Origin: Mesorhizobium mediterraneum
GTDB lineage: Bacteria > Pseudomonadota > Alphaproteobacteria > Rhizobiales > Rhizobiaceae
Assembly (NCBI RefSeq): GCF_002284565.1
Contig: NZ_NPKI01000015.1
Location: 310,001 to 374,000, forward strand
Length of the DNA: 64,000 nucleotides
Reading direction: 5' to 3'
Below the pieces are notes generated by a model that worked only from the letters and a program-made list of their open reading frames with translations, was not told the DNA's origin and made no database searches. The position numbers and the translations under genes are program-made. The first letter of the stretch is position 1; each line of letters begins with the position of its first letter. This document shows positions 56,298-64,000 of this stretch, one piece after another.

Positions 56298-57602
56298 TCA
56301 CACCTTGACCAGCTGCTCCACGCGGTCTTTCTCGCCAAAGATCCTGATGTAACGCTCGATCTCCTTCTCGTCGCCGGTCGCCTTGGCCGGGTTGTCGGAG
56401 AGCTTGACCGCCGGGCGGCCATTGGCCTCGGTGACCTTGCAGACCAGCGAGATGGCGTCGAGCCGGTTGGTGTCGGTCGGCGCGCAGCCCTCGAAATCAT
56501 TGGTCAGGTTGGTGCCCCAGCCGAACGACATGCGCACCTTGCCGTGGAAATGGCGGTAGGTTTCCTCGATGGTCTCGACCTCGAGACCGTCGGAGAAGAT
56601 CAGCAGCTTCTGCCTGGGGTCCTTGCCCTTTTCGCGCCACCAGGAAAGGATCTTTTCGCCGCCTTCGATCGGCGGCGCGCTGTCGGGGCGAAAACCGGTC
56701 CAGTCGGCGATCCACTCCGGCGCATCACGCAGGAACGCCGCGGTGCCGAAGGTGTCCGGCAGCACGATCAGCAAATTGCCGCCATAATAGCGCTGCCAGT
56801 CCTGCAGCACCTTGTAGGGCGACTGTTTCAGTTCCTTTTCCGAATTGGCGAGCGCGGCGAACACCATCGGCAGTTCATGCGCGTTGGTACCGAGCGCTTC
56901 GAGGTCGTTGTCCATGGCGAGCAGCACGTTGGAGGTGCCGGTGAAAGCCTCGCCGATGCCTTCCTTGAGCGCCTCGACGCACCAGCGCTGCCACAGGAAA
57001 GAATGGCGGCGGCGTGTGCCGAAATCCGAAATGCGGATATCGGGCAGCGCTTTCAGCCGCTCGGTCTTGGCCCACATCTTGGCCTTGGCGCGGGCATAGA
57101 GCACGTCGAGCGCAAAAGGTCCGAACGCCCGCATGGCCGCGCGTGAACGAAGCTCATTAATGATTGCGAGCGCCGGGATCTCCCACAGCGTCGTGTACAT
57201 CCACGGACCGCTGAAGCTCAATTCGTACTGGCCATCGCGCTTGGAAAGCTCGTATTCCGGCAGTTGGAAATCTTCGAGCCAGGCGAGGAACTCCGGCTCG
57301 AATATCTGCTTGCGGCCATAGAAGGTGTTGCCGCCAAGCCAGATCATCTCCTTCTTGGAGAAGCGCAAGGTGCGGGCATGGTCGAGCTGATCACGCAGTT
57401 CCGCCTCGTCGATCTCGTCAGCAAGGCGGACCGAGGTGGTGCGGTTGATCAGTGAGAAGGTGGCATCGACCTTGGGATACATGCCCCAGATCATCTGCAG
57501 CATCAGCAGCTTGTAGAAATCGGTGTCGAGCAGGCTGCGGACGATCGGGTCGAGCTTCCAGGTGTGGTTGTAGACGCGCCGCGCTATATCGGTCTTAGTC
57601 AT
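56298..57602 (-). CDS. pncB: Nicotinate phosphoribosyltransferase
   Basis: Converts nicotinate and PRPP to nicotinate mononucleotide in NAD salvage, with ATP hydrolysis. The 434-residue protein has '[20 protein letters not shown]' at the N-terminus, '[14 protein letters not shown]' with the phosphorylated His, and '[14 protein letters not shown]' and '[17 protein letters not shown]' at the PRPP site. Length is typical. It competes for nicotinate with the putative catabolic cluster at 40-47 kb. Confidence 0.96.
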   Translation of the reverse strand: MTKTDIARRVYNHTWKLDPIVRSLLDTDFYKLLMLQMIWGMYPKVDATFSLINRTTSVRLADEIDEAELRDQLDHARTLRFSKKEMIWLGGNTFYGRKQIFEPEFLAWLEDFQLPEYELSKRDGQYELSFSGPWMYTTLWEIPALAIINELRSRAAMRAFGPFALDVLYARAKAKMWAKTERLKALPDIRISDFGTRRRHSFLWQRWCVEALKEGIGEAFTGTSNVLLAMDNDLEALGTNAHELPMVFAALANSEKELKQSPYKVLQDWQRYYGGNLLIVLPDTFGTAAFLRDAPEWIADWTGFRPDSAPPIEGGEKILSWWREKGKDPRQKLLIFSDGLEVETIEETYRHFHGKVRMSFGWGTNLTNDFEGCAPTDTNRLDAISLVCKVTEANGRPAVKLSDNPAKATGDEKEIERYIRIFGEKDRVEQLVKV

Positions 57603-57738
57603 GTCTCGATGCCGCCTTCACTGCTCGCTTCCTGCGGAAGCCTCTTAGCATTGAATTTTTGAATGCGCTTCCCGCTTTGCGGGCTGGCCCGACAAAAAGA
57701 GAGCCGGCGGCATGTATGCGGCTTCGGCAATTGCAGCC

Positions 57739-58713
57739 TCAGGACGCGGTTTTGTTGCCGACCACTCGCAGCGCCGGGCGCTTCCTGCGGATGCCGATGC
57801 GGCCCGCCACCGGCGCATCGGCGCGGCCGTCAGCCTGCTCCTTTTCGGCAAACAGCCAGTCGATGAACAGCTGCACGATCGGCGCCGACCTCATCTCGTT
57901 GCGACAGACGACGTAGAAATCGTCGACCGCCGGCACCGACAGGCTGAACGGCGCGACAAGCAGCCCCCTGGCGAGCAGCCCGCTTGCCGTCACTGTATCG
58001 CCAAGCGCCACGCCATGACCATGAACCGCAGCCTCGCTCGCCATGCGCGCGTCGCCGAGATGATGGCGGCGGCCGCGCTCCAGGTCCAGCGCGTCGGCGG
58101 CGGCCAGCCAGGTGTGCCATTCACGGCCGTCGTCGCCATGCAGGAAGACATGATCGGCGAGATCGCGCACGGTGCGGATCGGACGGTTGTTGATCAGCGT
58201 CGGACTGACCACCGGGAACAGCTCGAGGCCCGACCATTTGCGCATCCAGCAATCGGTCCAGCTGCCGTCGCCATAGTGCACGCAGATGTCGATATGCGGC
58301 GCGCGGATGTCCTTGGCGTCATTGGATGGGATCAGCGTCAGCCTGATATCAGGGTATTGCGAGGTGAAGCTGCCGAGCCGCGGGATCATCCACAGCAGCA
58401 GCAGCGCCGGCACACAAGACACCGACAAGGCGCCGGTGCTCGCCGGCCTGGTCATGCGCTGCGTGGCGGCAGCGATGCCGTCGAAGGCGGTCGACACTGC
58501 CGGCAGCAATTCGGCGCCGTGCGGCGTCAGCTTCACCCGCTGACCGGCGCGCTCGAACAGCTTGACGCCAAGCGATTGTTCGAGCGCCTTGATCTGATGG
58601 CTGATGGCGCCATGGGTGACGTTCAACTCAGCTGCCGCCTTGGTCAGCGAGGCGTGACGCGCCGTCGCCTCGAAGGCCCGCAATGGATTCAAAGGTGGCA
58701 GACGCTTGGCCAT
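57739..58713 (-). CDS. LysR family regulator, GcvA-like
   Basis: A 324-residue LysR protein with HTH 'HASLTKAAAELNVTHGAISH' and 'QIKALEQSLGVKLFERAGQR', and a GcvA-type effector domain ('ALSVSCVPALLLLWMIPRLG', 'VCVHYGDGSW'-like ICVHYGDGSWTDC). It is divergent from the ureohydrolase operon with a 235-bp shared region, so it likely regulates that operon in response to its substrate (inference). A repeat lies directly upstream of its start. Confidence 0.92.
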   Translation of the reverse strand: MAKRLPPLNPLRAFEATARHASLTKAAAELNVTHGAISHQIKALEQSLGVKLFERAGQRVKLTPHGAELLPAVSTAFDGIAAATQRMTRPASTGALSVSCVPALLLLWMIPRLGSFTSQYPDIRLTLIPSNDAKDIRAPHIDICVHYGDGSWTDCWMRKWSGLELFPVVSPTLINNRPIRTVRDLADHVFLHGDDGREWHTWLAAADALDLERGRRHHLGDARMASEAAVHGHGVALGDTVTASGLLARGLLVAPFSLSVPAVDDFYVVCRNEMRSAPIVQLFIDWLFAEKEQADGRADAPVAGRIGIRRKRPALRVVGNKTAS

Positions 58714-58726
58714 CAGATTCCCGCTG

Positions 58727-58775
58727 GAGCACGATCCCGAGAAGTGGGACCCGGTTTTCGGACAAGGTCGTGCTC
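58727..58775. repeat. Palindromic repeat, type D
   Basis: GAGCACGATCCCGA (58727-58740) pairs with TCGG...TCGTGCTC (to 58775) around CCGGTTTTCGG. It lies in the divergent region between the LysR gene and the ureohydrolase gene; the remaining AT-rich stretch (about 58790-58850) is where promoters and LysR sites would be expected. Confidence 0.7.
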
Positions 58776-58948
58776 AACATTGATGTGAGATTTCCTCACA
58801 GCGAAGACCCTAACAATATCAATTGATTTTTCAATGCGGCTACAAGACACTTTGCCCGGGAACAGTATCAAGACCTGAAATGCGCAGGCAGCCGGCGGGA
58901 TGGCGACCGTCATTGATGGCCGCACTGCGCCAGCCATGGAGGACCGAC

Positions 58949-60010
58949 ATGGGTTATAACAGCGGCAAGCTCGAAGCGTTGCGTCGCAAATATGGCGAAA
59001 GCCATGGCGGCGAGATGTTCGACCCGAAATTCCGGAAGGTCGCCGACAAAATCTTTTCCAAGAGCGGCACGCGGCTGGCGCCCTATTCCGGCATCCCGAC
59101 CTTCCTCGCCGCGCCCTACCGGCAAATTGCCGCCGACAATCCGGATTTCGGCGATCTGCAGGTGGCGATGATCGGCGTGCCGATGGACCTCGGCGTCACC
59201 AACCGGCCGGGCGCCCGCTTCGGGCCAAGGGCGCTGCGCGCCATCGAGCGCATCGGGCCCTACAATCATGTGCTGGAATGCGCCCCGACGCATGAGCTGA
59301 AGGTGGCCGACATCGGTGACGTGCCGTTCCAGAGCCGCTACCGGCTAGAAACCAGCCATGACGACATCGAGCGCCGCACCAACCAGATCGTCGACGCCGG
59401 CGTCATTCCGCTTTCGGTCGGCGGCGATCATTCGATCAGCCATCCGATCCTGAAGGCCGTCGGCAAAAAGGCGCCGGTCGGCATGATCCACATCGACGCC
59501 CATTGCGACACCAGCGGCCTGTTCGACATGACCAAGTTCCATCATGGCGGGCCGTTCCGCAACGCGGTGCTGGAGGGCGTGCTCGACCCGACCCGCACTA
59601 TCCAGATCGGCATCCGCGGCTCGGCCGAATATCTATGGGAGTTCACCTACGAATCCGGCATGACCGTCGTGCATGCCGAAGAGGTGACCGGCCTCGGCGT
59701 CCCCGCCATCATCGAGAAGGCGCGAAAAATCGTCGGCGACGGGCCGACCTATGTGTCCTTCGACATCGACAGCGTCGATCCGGCCTTCGCGCCGGGCACC
59801 GGCACGCCGGAAGTCGGCGGGCTGACGACGCGGGAAGTGCTTGAACTGCTGCGCGGCCTGAAGGGCCTCAACATTGTCGGCGGCGACGTCGTAGAGGTGG
59901 CGCCGCAATATGACGCGACCACCAACACGGCACATGCCGGCGTGCAGGTGCTGTTCGAAATCCTCAGCCTGATGGTCTTCAGCCCGGCGATAACAGGCAA
60001 GGGAGCCTGA
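58949..60010 (+). CDS. Ureohydrolase (agmatinase/guanidino-acid hydrolase family)
   Basis: Hydrolyses a guanidino compound to urea and an amine or amino acid. The 353-residue protein has all dinuclear Mn/Ni-site motifs: 'SVGGDHSISHPI', 'IHIDAHCDTSG' and 'SFDIDSVDPAFAPGTGTPEV'. The long N-terminal part (about 60 residues) and 'FHHGGPFRNAVLEGVLDP' are seen in guanidinobutyrase/guanidinopropionase-like members, so agmatine need not be the substrate. GGAGG before the ATG sets the start. First gene of an operon with an amino-acid-type ABC importer; divergent LysR regulator. Confidence 0.88.
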   Translation: MGYNSGKLEALRRKYGESHGGEMFDPKFRKVADKIFSKSGTRLAPYSGIPTFLAAPYRQIAADNPDFGDLQVAMIGVPMDLGVTNRPGARFGPRALRAIERIGPYNHVLECAPTHELKVADIGDVPFQSRYRLETSHDDIERRTNQIVDAGVIPLSVGGDHSISHPILKAVGKKAPVGMIHIDAHCDTSGLFDMTKFHHGGPFRNAVLEGVLDPTRTIQIGIRGSAEYLWEFTYESGMTVVHAEEVTGLGVPAIIEKARKIVGDGPTYVSFDIDSVDPAFAPGTGTPEVGGLTTREVLELLRGLKGLNIVGGDVVEVAPQYDATTNTAHAGVQVLFEILSLMVFSPAITGKGA

Positions 60011-60098
60011 GGGGAGCCCGACACCAATCCAAGGCGACCGCCGCGCTGGAGCCGGCGGCCGCATTCAAACAAAACAAGCTTCCAGCAGGGGAACGACA

Positions 60099-60902
60099 AT
60101 GACATTTCAAATGAAGATCAAATCATCCATCGCCGCCGCGCTGATGCTCGCCGGTTTTGGTCTCGCCACCCAAGCCGCCAATGCCGACGCGGTCGATGAC
60201 ATCACCAAGGCCGGCGCCATCAATGTCGGCATTTTCTCCGACTTTCCGCCCTTCTCCTCGGCCAGTGCCGATATGAGCATCAAAGGCTATGACATCGACG
60301 TGGCGCAGTTCATCGCCGACCAGCTCAAGGTCAAGCTCAATTTGGTCAGCGTGACCGGCCAGAACCGCATCCCGTATCTTACCGACAAGCGCGTCGATAT
60401 CCTGATGAGCGTCGGCTACTCCAAGGAGCGTGAGCAGGTGATCGATTTCGCCGCCGCCTATGCACCCTATTATATCGCCGTGATTGGCCCGGCCGCGCTC
60501 AAGGTCGAAGGCAAGGACGACCTCGCCGACAAGTCGATCGCCGTCAACCGCGGCACGCTGGAAGATACGTCGCTTACCGAGGCAGCACCCGCCTCGGCCG
60601 ATATCCGCCGTTTCGACAACTATAATTCCGTCATCCAGGCCTTCATCTCGGGCCAGACCCAGCTGATGGTCGTCGGCAACGACGTCGGCGCTCAGGTGCT
60701 CGCCCGCCAAGAGGCGCTGAAGCCGGAGCAGAAGTTCCAGCTCCTCACCTCACCCTCGCATATCGGCCTCAACAAGAACGAGGACCGCCTGAAGCAGGCC
60801 GTCAACGACGCGATCGCCAAGATGCTGGCCGACGGCAAGCTGGACGAAAGCTCGAAGGCCTGGCTCAAGACGCCGCTCAATCCCGACAACCTCAAGGATT
60901 GA
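60099..60902 (+). CDS. Amino-acid-type ABC transporter substrate-binding protein
   Basis: A 267-residue periplasmic binding protein of family 3 with signal peptide (cleavage near ANA/D, residue 29) and 'GAINVGIFSDFPPFSSASAD' and 'KGYDIDVAQFIADQLKVKLN' at the N-lobe, then 'KVDILMSVGYSKEREQ'-like RVDILMSVGYSKEREQVIDF. In context it probably delivers the substrate of the ureohydrolase, for example a guanidino acid or arginine derivative (inference). Confidence 0.92.
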   Translation: MTFQMKIKSSIAAALMLAGFGLATQAANADAVDDITKAGAINVGIFSDFPPFSSASADMSIKGYDIDVAQFIADQLKVKLNLVSVTGQNRIPYLTDKRVDILMSVGYSKEREQVIDFAAAYAPYYIAVIGPAALKVEGKDDLADKSIAVNRGTLEDTSLTEAAPASADIRRFDNYNSVIQAFISGQTQLMVVGNDVGAQVLARQEALKPEQKFQLLTSPSHIGLNKNEDRLKQAVNDAIAKMLADGKLDESSKAWLKTPLNPDNLKD

Positions 60903-60922
60903 TTCCTAGGTCAGGACCTATC

Positions 60923-61591
60923 ATGGGCTACAGCCTCGACTTCGGCTGGCTTGCCGATGCGACAGGCGCGATCGCGCGAGGGGCGGCCACGACGATCCTC
61001 TTGATCGCCGTGACCACGCTCGCGGGAACGCTCCTCAGCATCCTCGGCGCGGCGGGGCGGCGAAACGGCCCCCTGCTGCTCAAGCGGGCGATCGGCGTCT
61101 ATGTCGAAATTATCAGGAACACGCCGTTCCTGGTGCAGCTGTTCTTCATCTTCTTTGGGCTGCCCAGCATCGGCATAAGGCTCGATCCGGTGCTGGCCGC
61201 CATGCTGGCGATGACGCTTAATATGGCGGCCTACACGATCGAGATCGTCGGCGCCGGGCTCGACGCCGTGCCGCGTGGGCAGACGGAAGCGGCCCTGGCG
61301 CTTGGCCTCCGGCCGCGCCAGGTCTTCGTCAAGATCGTGCTGCCGCAGGCGCTCAAGGTGATCTTTCCGGCGTTGACCAGCCAGATCGTCATCATGATGC
61401 TGGAGTCCGCCGTCGTGTCGCAGATCGCGGTGCGTGAGCTGACCTACGAGGCCGACATGCTGCAGGCGCGCACCTTCCGCGCTTTCGAGACCTATTTCGT
61501 GGTGACAATGGTCTATCTCGTCCTGTCGATGGGGCTGCGCCGGCTGCTGGTCAGCGGCGGCCGCCGCGCTCTGGGAGCCGGCGTGTCATGA
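60923..61591 (+). CDS. Amino-acid-type ABC transporter permease 1
   Basis: A 222-residue His/Glu/Gln-type permease with about five helices and the motifs 'IGVYVEIIRNTPFLVQLFFI' and the EAA loop 'RGQTEAALALGLRPRQVFVK'. AGGA before MGYSLDFGW sets the start. It overlaps the second permease by ATGA. Confidence 0.93.
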   Translation: MGYSLDFGWLADATGAIARGAATTILLIAVTTLAGTLLSILGAAGRRNGPLLLKRAIGVYVEIIRNTPFLVQLFFIFFGLPSIGIRLDPVLAAMLAMTLNMAAYTIEIVGAGLDAVPRGQTEAALALGLRPRQVFVKIVLPQALKVIFPALTSQIVIMMLESAVVSQIAVRELTYEADMLQARTFRAFETYFVVTMVYLVLSMGLRRLLVSGGRRALGAGVS

Positions 61592-62235
61592 TCGAATTCA
61601 CCTTCTGGGATATCGTCCGCAACCTTCTGCTCGCCGCCCGCTGGACGGTGCTTCTGTCATTGGCGGCCTTCGTCGGCGGCGGCGTGGTCGGCATGGTCGT
61701 GCTGTTCTTCCGCATCGCCAAGAACAAGTGGAGCCGGCGAATGGCTTCGGGCTACATCGCGCTTTTCCAGGGAACGCCGCTGCTCATGCAGCTCTTCCTG
61801 ATGTTCTTTGGCCTGCCGATGCTGGGCTTGCGTATCGAACCGTGGACCGCCGCCGCATTTGGTCTCACCTTCTTCGCCAGCGCCTATCTCGCCGAAATCT
61901 GGCGCGGCGGCGTCGATGCGCTGCCGCGCGGCCAGTGGGATGCGGGCGCCAGCCTCGGCCTTCATTATCTGCAGGAACTCAGGCTGATCATCCTGCCGCA
62001 GGCGTTTTCTATCACCCGCGCGCCGACCGTCGGTTTCCTGGTGCAGTTGATCAAGTCGACCGCGCTGACCTCAATCATCGGTTTCGAGGAACTGGTCAGG
62101 ACATCCAACGCCATCAACAATGCGACCTTCGAGCCGTTCACCGTGTATGGGCTGGTCGCTTTGATCTTCTTCATCATGTGCTTCCCGCTGACGCAATACG
62201 CACGTTCGCTTGAACGACGGGCAACTAAAAACTAG
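61588..62235 (+). CDS. Amino-acid-type ABC transporter permease 2
   Basis: A 215-residue partner permease with 'SGYIALFQGTPLLMQLFLMF' and the EAA loop 'RGQWDAGASLGLHYLQELRL'. The importer lacks an ATP-binding gene: the next gene is a lipoprotein and then a MATE exporter. The ATPase must be encoded elsewhere or lost. Confidence 0.93.
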   Translation: MIEFTFWDIVRNLLLAARWTVLLSLAAFVGGGVVGMVVLFFRIAKNKWSRRMASGYIALFQGTPLLMQLFLMFFGLPMLGLRIEPWTAAAFGLTFFASAYLAEIWRGGVDALPRGQWDAGASLGLHYLQELRLIILPQAFSITRAPTVGFLVQLIKSTALTSIIGFEELVRTSNAINNATFEPFTVYGLVALIFFIMCFPLTQYARSLERRATKN

Positions 62236-62362
62236 GACGCCGGTTCTGCGACTAGCGCTCGGATGCCTCCTTAACCGTGTTTCCGGTCACCTCTTCGGAG
62301 CTATCTCCTTGTTGGAAGAAGAGTTCTGTGTACTCTCCACATACTTTAGGAAGGGCTTGGGG

Positions 62363-62728
62363 ATGAGAATTGCAATGTTCGTCGCGTTGGCAGCGACGGT
62401 GGCCGGATGCGCGATCTCTCCGGTCGACTATGGAGCGTCGCTTTCGAAGCAAGACCAGAAATGGGCGTCGCCGGGATGCCAGCAAGCCCGCATGGAGGCC
62501 TCGGACTACGACGCTCGCGAAAAAAAGCAGCCGGGTTGGGGGACCGGCGTCTTTCTTGGCCCGTACGGATTAGGGCTCGCAGCAGCCATCAAGGAGCACC
62601 AGCAGAAGCAACGAAAATTGTTCGCCCGCGAGGTGCACCTGCGGTGCTCAAGTCTTCCACTGCCAACGGAGTTGCAACGCGATTTAAGCCCCCAGGCCGC
62701 GAGTGCAAATCAGACGAAATACCCATAG
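62363..62728 (+). CDS. Small putative lipoprotein
   Basis: A 121-residue protein with signal MRIAMFVALAATVAGC, where C16 fits a lipobox (VAGC). The mature part has 'KWASPGCQQARMEASDYDAR', a Gly-rich stretch ('GTGVFLGPYGLGLAAAIKEH') that could insert in membrane, and a basic tail. No family recognised. The ATG is preceded by AGGAAGGG at a long spacing. Confidence 0.65.
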   Translation: MRIAMFVALAATVAGCAISPVDYGASLSKQDQKWASPGCQQARMEASDYDAREKKQPGWGTGVFLGPYGLGLAAAIKEHQQKQRKLFAREVHLRCSSLPLPTELQRDLSPQAASANQTKYP

Positions 62729-62768
62729 ACGTCACGACCCGCGCTCCTTCGTGACGGTGCCGCTTTCA

Positions 62769-64000
62769 TCAATGCCCAAAGGAGATCGGCGGCGCGATCC
62801 TGTCCCGCCGCAGCCAGCGCGCCAAAAGCAGCGCCGCCACCACCGCCAATCCCAACGACAGGCCGATCCAGATGCCGACGCCGTTGAGCCCGGAATGGAA
62901 GGCCAGCAGCACGCCGAGCGGCAGGCCGATGCCCCAATAGCCGATCGCGGCATAGATCATCGGCACCGTGGTGTCGTGCAGGCCGCGCAGCATGCCGGCG
63001 GCCACGGCCTGCGCTCCGTCGAAAATCTGGAACAGCGCGGCAAAGGCCAGGAACGACACGGCAAGCCCGATCACCCTGGCATTGGCCGGGTTACCGAGGT
63101 CGATGAAAGCGCTGATCAGCAATTGCGGCCACAGGATCATCGCCAATCCCATCAGCGCCATGAAGGAGACGCCGATGACAAAGGCGGTCCAGCCGGCGCG
63201 GGAGACACCTTCCGCATCGCTGGCGCCATGGGCCAGCCCGACGCGCACCGTCGCCGCCTGGTTCAGGCCAAGCGGCACCATGAAGGAGATCGATGCGATC
63301 TGGATGGCAATGGCATGCGCCGCGAGCGAGTCCGCATCGATCAGGCCCATGAGAAGCGCCGCAGCATTGAAGATCGTCACCTCGAACGCCAGGAGGCCGG
63401 CGATCGGCAGGCCGAGCCGCAGCAGGCCCTTGAAGCGCGGCCAGTCGGCCCGCCAGAAGCGCCCGAACAGACGGTAGCGGCGAAACTTCGGCTCAAGCAT
63501 CACCACCGCCGCCATGCCGACGAACATCAGCATGCTCGACAGCGTGGTGGCGAGGCCGGAGCCGGCAATACCCATCGAAGGAATGCCGAGATTGCCGAAC
63601 ATGAACACCCAGTTGAAGAGGGCGTTGCAGGCGACGGCAACGAAGACGATGACCAGCGCCCAGCCCGGCCGCTCCAGCGCCGAGATGAACGAGCGCAGGA
63701 CGATGTACCCGTAGAAGGGCAGCACCGCCCATTCGAGCCAGCGCAGGTAGATGCCGGCCTGATGCGCGAGCGCCGGCTCCTGGCCCATGGCCAGCAACAC
63801 GGCCTCGCCGTGCCAGAGAAAGATCCAGATCGGAATGCAGATGAGGATCGCCAGCCACAGGCCCTGGCGCACGGTGCGGCGTAGGTCGCGCACCGAATGA
63901 CGACGGCGGCCGAGCTCGGTGGCGATCATTGGCGAGGTCGCCAGCATCAGGCCGAGCCCGAAGATCAGCGGCATGAAATAGAGGTTGGCGCCGAGGGCGC
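62769..64000 (-). CDS. MATE family efflux transporter, partial at 5' end
   Basis: A multidrug and toxin extrusion transporter, at least 410 residues, whose N-terminal part lies beyond the right edge; the frame is open to 64000. Blocks typical of the NorM/DinF group: 'MPLIFGLGLMLATSPMIATE', 'LGRRRHSVRDLRRTVRQGLW', 'GIAGSGLATTLSSMLMF' and 'NQAATVRVGLAHGASDAEGV'. It exports organic cations in exchange for Na+ or H+. The C-terminus ends shortly after the last helix. Confidence 0.93.
   Translation of the reverse strand, partial: ALGANLYFMPLIFGLGLMLATSPMIATELGRRRHSVRDLRRTVRQGLWLAILICIPIWIFLWHGEAVLLAMGQEPALAHQAGIYLRWLEWAVLPFYGYIVLRSFISALERPGWALVIVFVAVACNALFNWVFMFGNLGIPSMGIAGSGLATTLSSMLMFVGMAAVVMLEPKFRRYRLFGRFWRADWPRFKGLLRLGLPIAGLLAFEVTIFNAAALLMGLIDADSLAAHAIAIQIASISFMVPLGLNQAATVRVGLAHGASDAEGVSRAGWTAFVIGVSFMALMGLAMILWPQLLISAFIDLGNPANARVIGLAVSFLAFAALFQIFDGAQAVAAGMLRGLHDTTVPMIYAAIGYWGIGLPLGVLLAFHSGLNGVGIWIGLSLGLAVVAALLLARWLRRDRIAPPISFGH

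Overview
The window is a 64 kb piece of a GC-rich alphaproteobacterial chromosome. Gene content points to Rhizobiales, most likely Mesorhizobium or a close relative. The evidence is the argB, dapD-DUF805-dapE-truA and def-fmt neighbourhoods, the many ABC importers, the dense overlapping operons (ATGA junctions), and several families of palindromic intergenic repeats of the kind scattered through Mesorhizobium genomes. No rRNA, tRNA, CRISPR array, intact insertion sequence or prophage was seen. The genus is an inference from gene content and remembered family sequences.

Layout. 1-4.1 kb: a partial Tat-exported MsrB, a fasciclin protein, an ECF sigma/anti-sigma pair and an amidase. 4.1-7.0 kb: a lower-GC two-gene insert, with a DUF4365 nuclease-like protein and an Mrr-type nuclease convergent to each other, bounded by an imperfect direct repeat. 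7-16 kb: argB, a frameshifted ridA-like gene behind a double operator, a B12/radical-SAM protein, an Lrp/phhA pair, a GMC oxidoreductase with a small Tat partner, a diguanylate cyclase, a HAD nucleotidase and a LOG-family protein. 16-25 kb: conserved core (dapD, dapE, truA, fmt, def, rmuC) with a panE gene reduced by an internal deletion. 25-35 kb: an accessory patch with two gene remnants and a heme-sensor adenylate cyclase, then a guanidine-II riboswitch driving a sugE/gdx exporter, two LLM flavin oxidoreductases (one with a broken tandem copy of its 5' end), an AI-2E family transporter and an arylamine N-acetyltransferase.

35-48 kb: a LacI-regulated sugar ABC importer, then a seven-gene block that reads as nicotinate or N-heterocycle catabolism. 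It holds a MarR regulator, an Amino_synth protein, a UPF0280 (ApbE-like) protein, a 6-hydroxynicotinate-reductase-like Fe-S protein and a fused molybdenum hydroxylase with its FAD subunit, with nicotinamidase pncA divergent across a candidate operator. 48-64 kb: a sodium/proton antiporter-like carrier, a complete Liv-type ABC importer, a multi-spanning membrane protein whose start lies in a repeat, pncB, a LysR-regulated guanidino-compound ureohydrolase with an amino-acid ABC importer that lacks an ATPase gene, a small lipoprotein, and a MATE exporter cut by the window end.

Most interesting points: (1) the molybdenum hydroxylase/6-hydroxynicotinate reductase/pncA divergon; (2) the DUF4365-Mrr insert with flanking repeats, a possible defence module; (3) a palindromic repeat translated in frame inside the molybdenum hydroxylase, and another supplying a start codon; (4) the guanidine-II riboswitch, too short and structured to be found by gene calling; (5) fresh gene decay in ridA, panE and an LLM copy.
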